6,655 nucleotides of DNA, taken from NCBI GenBank assembly GCA_017628165.1, contig JAGBZQ010000037.1, positions 1-6,655 on the forward strand, read 5' to 3'. Below are positions 1 through 5,386 of the stretch, one piece after another; within the stretch, counting starts at the first letter, position 1; each line of letters starts with the position of its first letter. The stretch is from Kiritimatiellia bacterium (GTDB lineage: Bacteria; Verrucomicrobiota; Kiritimatiellia; RFP12; UBA1067). A program made the position numbers and the translations under genes. The notes beneath the pieces were generated by a model. The model did no database searches, had not been told where the DNA came from, and was given only the letters and a program-made list of their open reading frames with translations.

Positions 1-1
1 C

Positions 2-40
2 CAGGTGAATGTCATAGAGGTCACGAGCCGCAAGATGTGA
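2..40 (+). CDS. Possible 3' end of an upstream gene (partial)
   Basis: A reading frame open from base 2 ends at TGA (38-40) and would give the C-terminus QVNVIEVTSRKM. Only 12 residues are visible, so the product cannot be recognised. It does not resemble the end of elongation factor Ts, which often precedes pyrH. Frame 1 is also open through this stretch, so the assignment rests mainly on the terminator-like hairpin that follows 24 bases after the stop. The upstream gene could equally lie on the other strand or end before the window. Confidence 0.35.
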   Translation, partial: QVNVIEVTSRKM

Positions 41-63
41 GGCCGCTTGAATTCTGCGTGGTG

Positions 64-97
64 CCCCCGAGAGGATTTGCGTTTCCGAGGGGGTTTT
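64..97 (+). terminator. Terminator-like hairpin upstream of pyrH
   Basis: CCCCC (64-68) pairs with GGGGG (89-93). An inner GGA (73-75) can pair with TCC (84-86) across a small internal loop. TTTT (94-97) follows directly. A GC-rich stem closing onto a T run is the form of an intrinsic terminator and would end the transcript of the gene stopping at base 40. The T run is short, and the same bases lie in the spacer of the pyrH promoter, so termination may be partial. Confidence 0.5.
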
Positions 98-105
98 GCT
101 ATAAT
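77..105 (+). promoter_or_regulatory. Extended -10 promoter for pyrH operon
   Basis: TATAAT (100-105) is a perfect -10 hexamer. It is preceded at the right distance by TG (97-98), giving a perfect TGNTATAAT extended -10. TTGCGT (77-82) is a partial -35 (TTG matches) at 17-bp spacing. The predicted transcription start is about base 112, at or one base before the GTG start codon of pyrH. The promoter overlaps the preceding hairpin, so the two units meet with no free space. Confidence 0.7.
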
Positions 106-112
106 TTCCGTT

Positions 113-847
113 GTGAAAAAATCATCGCGAAAAATAAAATACGGCCGGATATTGCTTAAATTATCCGGGGAGGTCCTTGGAAACAGGGAAACGGGCGAGT
201 GCATCGACCCGAAGAACCTCGCCTTTATGGCAGAGCGTGTTAAAAAAATCCACAAAATGGGCGTGGAGGTGGGTATTGTCCTTGGTGGCGGCAACATCTT
301 TCGCGGTCTTACTGGAGCCGGCAAGGGCGTTAACCGCGTGACGGGCGATTCAATGGGAATGCTTGCGACGATCATCAACGGCCTTGCCATGATGAATGCG
401 CTCGAATCCATTGGTGTTCCCACGCGGGTGATGACATCAATTGAGATGCCCAAACTCGCCGAGCCTTTTATTCAGCGTAAAGCTCTCAGGCATTTTGAGA
501 AGGGGCGTGTAGTTATTTTTGCGGGCGGCACCGGCAACCCGTATTTCTCCACCGATTCTGCCGCAGCTCTCCGCGCGAGTGAAATCGGTGCGGCAGCGCT
601 TCTTAAAGCCACGAAGGTGGACGGTATTTATACCGCCGACCCGAAGAAGGATCCCAAGGCGAAGAAATATTCCACTCTGCGCTATGAGACGGCTCTTGAA
701 AAGCGCCTCAAGGTTATGGACTCTGCCGCTTTCGCGCTTTGCATGGATAACGGAATCCCGATTGTTGTGTTTGACTTCTTCGACGGCAATGCCCTTGAGC
801 GTGTCGTAAAGGGAGATGCGGTCGGGACTGTAGTCTCGGATGAATAA
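113..847 (+). CDS. pyrH: UMP kinase (uridylate kinase)
   Basis: The enzyme phosphorylates UMP to UDP with ATP in cytoplasmic pyrimidine synthesis. It belongs to the bacterial amino-acid-kinase-fold family, usually a hexamer. The 244 residues match the usual length of about 240. Visible family motifs are KLSGE (16-20), GGGN followed by FRG (58-65), GDSMGMLAT (78-86), GTGNP with the following STDSAA (139-151) and KATKVDGIYTADP (165-177). The start is taken as GTG 113 because family homology begins about 10 residues later at KYGRILLKLSGE. The TTG at 47, with a weak GAGG upstream, would add 22 unconserved residues encoded by the terminator/promoter region. GTG 113 has no Shine-Dalgarno sequence at normal spacing, because the promoter -10 lies 7 bases upstream, so translation may be leaderless. 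A 7-bp inverted repeat (145-151/162-168) lies early in the message. frr follows after 37 bases. Confidence 0.96.
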   Translation: MKKSSRKIKYGRILLKLSGEVLGNRETGECIDPKNLAFMAERVKKIHKMGVEVGIVLGGGNIFRGLTGAGKGVNRVTGDSMGMLATIINGLAMMNALESIGVPTRVMTSIEMPKLAEPFIQRKALRHFEKGRVVIFAGGTGNPYFSTDSAAALRASEIGAAALLKATKVDGIYTADPKKDPKAKKYSTLRYETALEKRLKVMDSAAFALCMDNGIPIVVFDFFDGNALERVVKGDAVGTVVSDE

Positions 848-871
848 TTTAGAAAATCAATCAAAGAAAAC

Positions 872-877
872 GGAAGG
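872..877 (+). promoter_or_regulatory. Ribosome binding site deciding the frr start
   Basis: GGAAGG lies 7 bases before ATG 885. The in-frame upstream ATG at 840 overlaps the pyrH stop and has no comparable site, so this sequence favours 885 as the start of frr. Confidence 0.7.
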
Positions 878-884
878 TAATAAA

Positions 885-1448
885 ATGGAAACAGTCAACG
901 AGGTTTTGAACGACGCAAGCGCCAAGATTCAGAAAAGTTTCGAAGCTCTCAAGGCTCAGTTCGCCGGTTTGCGCACAGGTAAGGCCAATCCTGCTATGGT
1001 CGATCAGATCAAGGTGGATTACTATGGCTGCCCCACGCCCATCAAGAATCTCGGCACCATCTCCACGCCTGAAGCGCGCCAGATCAAGATCACTCCGTTC
1101 GATCCATCGGTTCTCGCTGAAATGAACAAGGCGATTCTCGCGGCCAATCTCGGTGTTACGCCTCAGACGGACGGCAAGGTGTTGCGCATTACCGTTCCTG
1201 AGCTCAACGAGGAGCGCCGTAAGGAAATCGTCAAGGTTGCCAAGACTCAGGCCGAAGCCCAGAAAGTGGCTATGCGCAATGTTCGCCGTGATGCGAACGA
1301 TGCCGCCAAGAAGCTTGAGAAGGACAAGAAGATTTCCGAGGATGAGCTCAAGAGTGCGCTTGAGAAGATTCAGAAAGCCACAGACGACGGTATTGCCAAG
1401 ATCGATGCCGAGCTTAAGGCTAAAGAAGCAGAAGTGATGGCCGTTTAA
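885..1448 (+). CDS. frr: Ribosome recycling factor
   Basis: RRF acts with EF-G to split the post-termination ribosome and free it from mRNA, and is essential in most bacteria. The product of 187 residues is close to the usual 185. The N-terminal helix leads into LRTGKANPA (29-37), followed by YYGCPTPIKNL (46-56), the beta-rich domain II, then LNEERRKEI (107-115) and VAMRNVRRDAND (128-139), the conserved arginine-rich patch of helix domain I. The C-terminus is a charged helix ending KEAEVMAV. The start is ATG 885, chosen by the GGAAGG site; starting at ATG 840 would add 15 Asn/Lys/Glu-rich residues not seen in the family. The pyrH-frr order is widely conserved. No terminator is visible before the next gene, whose GGAAGGAG site begins 20 bases after the frr stop. 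Confidence 0.97.
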   Translation: METVNEVLNDASAKIQKSFEALKAQFAGLRTGKANPAMVDQIKVDYYGCPTPIKNLGTISTPEARQIKITPFDPSVLAEMNKAILAANLGVTPQTDGKVLRITVPELNEERRKEIVKVAKTQAEAQKVAMRNVRRDANDAAKKLEKDKKISEDELKSALEKIQKATDDGIAKIDAELKAKEAEVMAV

Positions 1449-1481
1449 TTTAGCTGCAATTTCGCCAGGAAGGAGTCAATC

Positions 1482-2363
1482 ATGGCTGAGCAAAATTCAA
1501 GCCCGATTTCTGCGCCAGTTCCGCCAGCTGTCAATCCGCTGGGGTCTCAAGTCTCTCAGCACGCGGCAACGCTTAAGCTGAAGCCTGTAATCCGTAAGCC
1601 CGTCATTGGGGGGGATCGTCCTCAGCCTGTTTTGCCGGCGAGGCCTCAGCCGTCTGCGCCGCAGGCATCTGCCCCTGCCAAGCCTTCTAACGCGATTGAG
1701 CAGCTCAAGAGCGTTACGCAGAAGCTCAAAGGCGTGACACAGCCTATTCCTCAGCAGGCGATTCTTCACAAGACAGGTATTCTTGCTGATCAGAATCTCA
1801 CCGAGGCGCAGAAGCAGGCATCCAAGTCTCGTACGGCAAGGATTTCCCTCTCCGACGCTTTTGGCGCCGCTCCTGTGCAGAGCGAGACCGCGCCTATGAA
1901 GACGATTAGGATTAAAAGGCCTGTCGATCTCAAGAGCGCTCCCACGGTTTCTCAGCCTATGGAATCTGAGCCTGCCGCGCCTTCTGCGGTTGAGCCGGAA
2001 GCTCCCAAGCCTCAGGACAGCAACGTGACGCAGCGCAAGACGCTTAAAATCAGCCGTCCCGGCGCAGTAAGGCCCAGCGGAAAGTTTGCGCTCAAGAAGC
2101 CCGGCGCTGTATCTGCATCTCCAGCTGCAGCTCCGGCAGAATCTGCGCCCGATACATCGGTTGCAGATATTGCGGACATTCCGGATATTCCTTCCGAATC
2201 TTCCGTGAAGCCTGCTCCTTTGGCTTCTCTGGCACCGCAAAATGATTACGGTGTGCCCGCAGGCCTTATGGTTGTTGATGTGATTCTTCAGTTCGCAGCC
2301 TGTGTCGCGATTGCGTTTCTTGGAGTGTTTCTCTATCTTGATTTGAACACTCTTTGGTTCTAA
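1482..2363 (+). CDS. Pro/Ala/Lys-rich tail-anchored protein with repeated T-x-[KR]-[LI]-[KS] motifs
   Basis: This 293-residue protein is not recognised as any characterised family. It begins at ATG 1482, 6 bases after a strong GGAAGGAG site (1468-1475). Residues 1-255 are low-complexity (Pro, Ala, Ser, Lys, Gln), with no signal peptide and probably disordered. One hydrophobic segment (about 261-286) near the C-terminus leaves only a few residues beyond it, so the likely topology is a cytoplasmic arm with a C-terminal tail anchor. Four short motifs recur: TLKLK (30-34), TARIS (118-122), TIRIK (141-145) and TLKIS (187-191), three of them followed closely by basic residues and proline. A small internal duplication, LKSVTQ-K-LKGVTQ, lies at 75-87, and an acidic ADIADIPDIP stretch at 228-237. 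The next gene starts two bases after its stop. I recall similar TIKLKP-repeat proteins from PVC bacteria, but this is unverified and the function is unknown. A 247-aa antisense frame here is a compositional shadow. Confidence 0.85.
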   Translation: MAEQNSSPISAPVPPAVNPLGSQVSQHAATLKLKPVIRKPVIGGDRPQPVLPARPQPSAPQASAPAKPSNAIEQLKSVTQKLKGVTQPIPQQAILHKTGILADQNLTEAQKQASKSRTARISLSDAFGAAPVQSETAPMKTIRIKRPVDLKSAPTVSQPMESEPAAPSAVEPEAPKPQDSNVTQRKTLKISRPGAVRPSGKFALKKPGAVSASPAAAPAESAPDTSVADIADIPDIPSESSVKPAPLASLAPQNDYGVPAGLMVVDVILQFAACVAIAFLGVFLYLDLNTLWF

Positions 2364-2365
2364 GG

Positions 2366-3325
2366 ATGCGCGGCAGATTCTCCGCTATAACAAAGGCTAC
2401 GGCGCTTGAAATAGTCTCGGAGCCTTTGTTTTTTCTTTTGACGCTGAGTGCGGCGTCAATTCTGACGTTTACCTCATATCTGCATATCCATCAATTCGGC
2501 GAGGCTTCCCGAATGGCTCGTGATATTGGGCTGTCGTCTCTCCTGGTTTTCGGGATAGTCTACGCTGTCTTTTCCTCTATCCGCACGATGCGCCGTGAGA
2601 TCGAATCGGGAACGCTCCAGATGGCGCTTGTTTCTCCGATTTCTCGCGAGGCGTTCTTTTTAGCTAAGGCTCTCGGAGTTCTGCTGTCGTTGCTTGTTTT
2701 CTTTTTGACCGTTTTTTCCACCTCGGTCATTACGGCCGTCGGCGCTGAGGCCTCACCGCTTGTGGCTGAGCTTCATGTCAATTGTGCTGAAGCGTCTGAT
2801 TGTTGTAACGCTTCGCTTCCCGGGACTCTTTGGTCCATATCATTGGCATTTGATGTGGCAGTGATAATAGTTCCGTTTGCGGTGGCCGCAGTCATGAACC
2901 GTTTTTTCGCTTTCAGGTTTGCTCTTTCTGTTGCGTTCGCCCAGCTGATAGTGGCTGTAGCGGGTGTTTTTGCCAACATGGCAATCAGCTCTCATGTATT
3001 TGGCGGCAAGGCTGAAGTTCTTTTCAGCCTTGCCTTGAGAATGATTCCCGCGGGCCTTCTTCTATTTTGCCCAATGCTTGCTTTTGCGGCATTCGCTTTG
3101 GCTCTTGCTGTCAAATTCAAGGACAATGCTGTTGCGCTTGCAAGTCTAGTTCTTTTTGCCGCGGCGTTGCCAATTTTCGGCAATTACTATCTTTCGCACG
3201 CTCTTGCCAAGGGCGGATCGGTTCCGTATTCGTATGTGGCCTCTGCCTTTATTGCGGCCGTGCCGTTTATTGCGGCGTTTCTTTTTGCAGGTGCGTTATT
3301 CATGAGAGATCGCGACGTTACTTAA
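2366..3325 (+). CDS. ABC-2 type transporter permease (permease 1)
   Basis: This is a 319-residue polytopic inner-membrane protein with about eight predicted hydrophobic segments (near 21-38, 56-74, 102-125, 157-177, 185-205, 225-250, 256-275 and 292-312). The cytoplasmic stretch 72-101, MRREIESGTLQ followed by SPISREAFFLAK, is the hallmark of ABC-2 permeases of the NosY/GldF kind, where it contacts the ATPase. The first outside loop (126-156) contains C140, C146 and C147. The start is taken as ATG 2366, two bases after the preceding stop, because the amphipathic lead into segment 1 (ITKATALEIVSEP) is typical. No ribosome binding site sits at normal spacing, since AAGG touches the ATG, so initiation probably depends on ribosomes finishing the gene before. 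A terminator-like hairpin lies at codons 8-25 and a perfect 12-bp hairpin near codons 214-223. The substrate cannot be told from sequence. Confidence 0.88.
   Translation: MRGRFSAITKATALEIVSEPLFFLLTLSAASILTFTSYLHIHQFGEASRMARDIGLSSLLVFGIVYAVFSSIRTMRREIESGTLQMALVSPISREAFFLAKALGVLLSLLVFFLTVFSTSVITAVGAEASPLVAELHVNCAEASDCCNASLPGTLWSISLAFDVAVIIVPFAVAAVMNRFFAFRFALSVAFAQLIVAVAGVFANMAISSHVFGGKAEVLFSLALRMIPAGLLLFCPMLAFAAFALALAVKFKDNAVALASLVLFAAALPIFGNYYLSHALAKGGSVPYSYVASAFIAAVPFIAAFLFAGALFMRDRDVT
2389..2439 (+). terminator. Intragenic terminator/attenuator candidate in permease 1
   Basis: AACAAAGGCT (2389-2398) and AGCCTTTGTT (2421-2430) are perfect 10-bp reverse complements. The 22-base interior can pair further (C2400-G2419, G2401-C2418, C2405-G2414, T2406-A2413, with G-T pairs at 2402/2417 and 2404/2415). 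The right arm runs into TTTTTTCTTTT (2429-2439). This has the form of an intrinsic terminator, but it lies 23 bases inside the permease 1 reading frame. Translating ribosomes would melt it; unused message could terminate here, separating pyrH-frr expression from the exporter. The T run also encodes hydrophobic residues of membrane segment 1, so part of the pattern could be coincidence. Confidence 0.5.
3005..3034 (+). repeat. Perfect 12-bp inverted repeat inside permease 1
   Basis: GGCAAGGCTGAA (3005-3016) and TTCAGCCTTGCC (3023-3034) are exact reverse complements around a 6-nt loop, and G3017/T3022 can add a G-U pair. No T tract follows on either strand, so it is not a standard terminator. 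It lies in the coding sequence for residues near 214-223 of permease 1. It could act as an RNA stability or processing element, but no function is shown. Confidence 0.7.
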
Positions 3326-3347
3326 AAGTTTTATCGGGCCTTTAAAT

Positions 3348-4103
3348 ATGGATAATATCATCGAGTTAAATTCGCTTCGCAAGACATTTCGCGATTTTTG
3401 GCTGAGGCCTACGGTTGAAGCTGTGCGGGGTGTTGATTTTTCCGTTGCTCGCGGTGAAGTCTTCGGGCTTTTAGGCCCGAACGGAAGCGGCAAGTCCACA
3501 ACGATCAAGATGCTTCTTGGGCTGCTTAAGCCAGACGGAGGATCCGTGAGGCTTTTTGGACTTCCCCCCACATCACTTGCCGCCCGCAAGCGCTTGGGAT
3601 ATCTCCCAGAGCTCAGCTATCTTCATCCGTTCCTCACAGCGCGAGAGACGCTTTCTTATTATGGTGGTCTTTGCGGGCTTGATTCTCGCACTGTTAAGGA
3701 GCGCTCGGCCCAGCTTCTTGAGATGGTGGGGCTTCAGGATGTGGCAGGAAGGAGCGTAGGGGGCTTTTCCAAGGGAATGGCGCGCCGTGTCGCCCTTGCA
3801 AGCGCACTTATCGGAAAGCCGGAGCTTCTTGTTTTGGATGAGCCTACAAGCGGGCTTGATCCCGTTTCCACCAATGAGGTGAAAACTCTTGTAAAGGCTC
3901 TTGCCAAAGGCGGCATGACGATTCTCATGACATCGCATTTATTGGCAGATGCCGAGGATGTCTGCACGCGCTTTTGCATTCTCAACCGTGGAGAGAAGGT
4001 AACTGAAGGTGAGATGGGCAAGATCGGGCAGTCGCTTTCGGAGTTCTTTCTTGCGAAGGTCGGCGAGGGGCGTGCGTTTGACGTGGCGGAGTTTCTGAAG
4101 TGA
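3348..4103 (+). CDS. ABC transporter ATP-binding protein (ABC-2 exporter ATPase)
   Basis: This 251-residue cytoplasmic ATPase powers the exporter formed with the permeases on both sides. In order are the A-loop region (about 12-30), Walker A GPNGSGKST (43-51), a Q-loop region reading GYLPE (84-88) with glutamate where many ABC ATPases have glutamine, a signature variant GGFSKGMARR (138-147), Walker B LLVLDEP (160-166) with catalytic E165, D-loop SGLDP (168-172) and H-loop H197. All catalytic elements are present, so it should be active. The GYLPE form is common in ABC-2 (DrrA/CcmA-like) subunits. The start ATG 3348 follows permease 1 by 22 bases and has no clear ribosome binding site. The stop TGA (4101-4103) overlaps the GTG start of permease 2 by four bases, indicating translational coupling. 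Confidence 0.95.
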   Translation: MDNIIELNSLRKTFRDFWLRPTVEAVRGVDFSVARGEVFGLLGPNGSGKSTTIKMLLGLLKPDGGSVRLFGLPPTSLAARKRLGYLPELSYLHPFLTARETLSYYGGLCGLDSRTVKERSAQLLEMVGLQDVAGRSVGGFSKGMARRVALASALIGKPELLVLDEPTSGLDPVSTNEVKTLVKALAKGGMTILMTSHLLADAEDVCTRFCILNRGEKVTEGEMGKIGQSLSEFFLAKVGEGRAFDVAEFLK

Positions 4104-5353
4104 GAGCCTTTTTCCAGATTATGAAGGTGGAGCTTCTCGGAGCTTTGCGTTCCAAGGTTATCTTTTTCTATGCGCTTTTCTCCGCAGCCTGGATTGTTTT
4201 CGGACCGGACGTTCTAAAATATGACGGATCTCAGGACGGGGCTTTTCTTCTTTCGGTTCGATATCTTCTCGGGCTTGTCTTTGGCGTGTCGATCGTGTTT
4301 TTCGGCGCGCTTGCGGTAGGCTCTGTTTCATCCGATCGCGCTGCCTGCCGCCTTCAGCTTGCTCTTATCAAGCCCGTAAGGCACAGCATAATCGCGCTTG
4401 CGCGCATAGCGGCTATCGTTGCAGTCGGTTCTGCCGTTCTTGCGCTGGCTTCATTGCTTGTTTATCTAAGCATAGGGCGCGGCAGGGTGTGCGATCATGT
4501 ATATTCGCCTCTCATGGAGGATCCCAAGATCGGCGCCAGAAGAATTTTTGACGACTGCATGGAGAAAGACAGGAATTTCAAGGAGCGCGTGGCGGAGATT
4601 GGTTCGCGTGAAGTGATGAAATATCTTGAAAGCTACGTTCTCGATACTTACGAAACGATTGATTCTGGCAAGTCGGCTTCATGGATTTTTCCGGATGTTG
4701 AAAATACCGGAGGTGCTCTTGCCGTCAGGATAAAACTCAATGACATGTTCGGGCGGACAGATGCCGTCATAGGCAGCTTCTCGTTCGGCGGATTTTCAGG
4801 GCCGTTGGAGAATATCAACAAGACTCTTGTTCGCGTCCCTCTTGTGAAAACCGGTGCGGGTGAGCCTTCCGCGTTGATCTTTGAGAACAAGTCTAAAAAT
4901 TCCGTAAGCCTTCAGCCCAGGCGTGATCTTCATATTCTTGTGGAGGCGGACGGATTCGGATGGAACATTTTCAGGGCGTGGCTTATGATGACATCCATAC
5001 TTGCAATCGTAGTAGCCTCGGGGGTCTTTCTCGGCTCGGCGCTGAGCCGTGGCGTTGCCGTCTTCGCGCTCATGGCACTTTTGTTTGCAATGGTGATTTC
5101 TCCTGCTACGATGGAGGATTATCCCGATCCCATCGAGTCTAATGCGATTGATCGCTTTGGACTTATGATGACAGAGTTTTGCGCCGATCTAACATTCTCG
5201 CTCACCAAGCATAATCCGATATCTCAGCTTGAGAGTTCTGAGTGCGTGGAATGGCGCGATGTCTTTTCCGCATCGTTAAGCGCGCTTATTCACAGCGCAG
5301 CGTTTTCCGCAATCGCTGGGCTTGCCATGTTGCGCAAAAGCGATCGTGCGTAG
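4100..5353 (+). CDS. ABC-2 type transporter permease with large extracytoplasmic domain (permease 2)
   Basis: This 417-residue membrane protein is predicted to have six membrane segments (near 20-35, 53-75, 98-124, 291-313, 317-336 and 391-411). The cytoplasmic link 78-97, SDRAACRLQLALIKPVRHS, has the ABC-2 coupling-region pattern. Between segments 3 and 4 sits about 165 residues (125-290) predicted outside the membrane: a helical first part, then a probably beta-rich part ending NSVSLQPRRDLHILVEADGFG before segment 4. A second outside loop spans 337-390. The outside regions contain exactly C131, C153, C361 and C382, which could form disulfides. It begins at GTG 4100, overlapping the ATPase stop by four bases, with GGAG (4088-4091) 8 bases upstream; ATG 4121 is a weaker alternative. 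I recall related permeases with such a domain from other bacteria, unverified. It is unlike permease 1, which suggests a heterodimeric channel. Confidence 0.85.
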   Translation: MRAFFQIMKVELLGALRSKVIFFYALFSAAWIVFGPDVLKYDGSQDGAFLLSVRYLLGLVFGVSIVFFGALAVGSVSSDRAACRLQLALIKPVRHSIIALARIAAIVAVGSAVLALASLLVYLSIGRGRVCDHVYSPLMEDPKIGARRIFDDCMEKDRNFKERVAEIGSREVMKYLESYVLDTYETIDSGKSASWIFPDVENTGGALAVRIKLNDMFGRTDAVIGSFSFGGFSGPLENINKTLVRVPLVKTGAGEPSALIFENKSKNSVSLQPRRDLHILVEADGFGWNIFRAWLMMTSILAIVVASGVFLGSALSRGVAVFALMALLFAMVISPATMEDYPDPIESNAIDRFGLMMTEFCADLTFSLTKHNPISQLESSECVEWRDVFSASLSALIHSAAFSAIAGLAMLRKSDRA

Positions 5354-5373
5354 TTTTAGTCTAAATATGCAGT

Positions 5374-5380
5374 AAGGAGG
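5374..5380 (+). promoter_or_regulatory. Strong ribosome binding site for the LUD gene
   Basis: AAGGAGG precedes two adjacent ATG codons (5384 and 5387). It leaves 3 bases to the first and 6 to the second, so 5387 is the better-spaced start. The same 6-base spacing is seen for the gene at 1482. Confidence 0.75.
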
Positions 5381-5386
5381 CTCATG

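Noticed and set aside
47..112. TTG 47 as the start of pyrH
   Set aside because: It would add 22 residues unlike UMP kinases, encoded by the terminator hairpin and the perfect extended -10. A weak GAGG (39-42) is the only support.
145..168. 7-bp inverted repeat CCGGATA/TATCCGG early in pyrH as a regulatory hairpin
   Set aside because: The length is within chance expectation, and it encodes conserved residues of the KLSGE region.
840..884. ATG 840 as the start of frr
   Set aside because: No ribosome binding site is placed for it, and it adds 15 low-complexity residues before a normal RRF N-terminus; ATG 885 has GGAAGG 7 bases upstream.
1497..2240. A 247-codon open frame on the minus strand opposite the tail-anchored gene
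   Set aside because: It has an Arg/Leu-rich composition expected from the complement of Pro/Ala/Lys-rich codons, has no recognisable domain, and lies fully opposite a well-supported gene.
3067..3345. A 92-codon frame overlapping the end of permease 1
   Set aside because: It is a shadow frame rich in Cys and Ser, lies within a clear membrane-protein gene and has no ribosome binding site support.
3462..3481. 7-bp inverted repeat TTCGGGC/GCCCGAA before the Walker A codons
   Set aside because: Several 7-bp stems are expected by chance in a window of this size, and no T tract follows.
5355..5365. TTTAG-T-CTAAA before the LUD gene as an internal promoter or operator
   Set aside because: No convincing -10 or -35 accompanies it, and the 5-bp arms are easily chance in AT-rich sequence.
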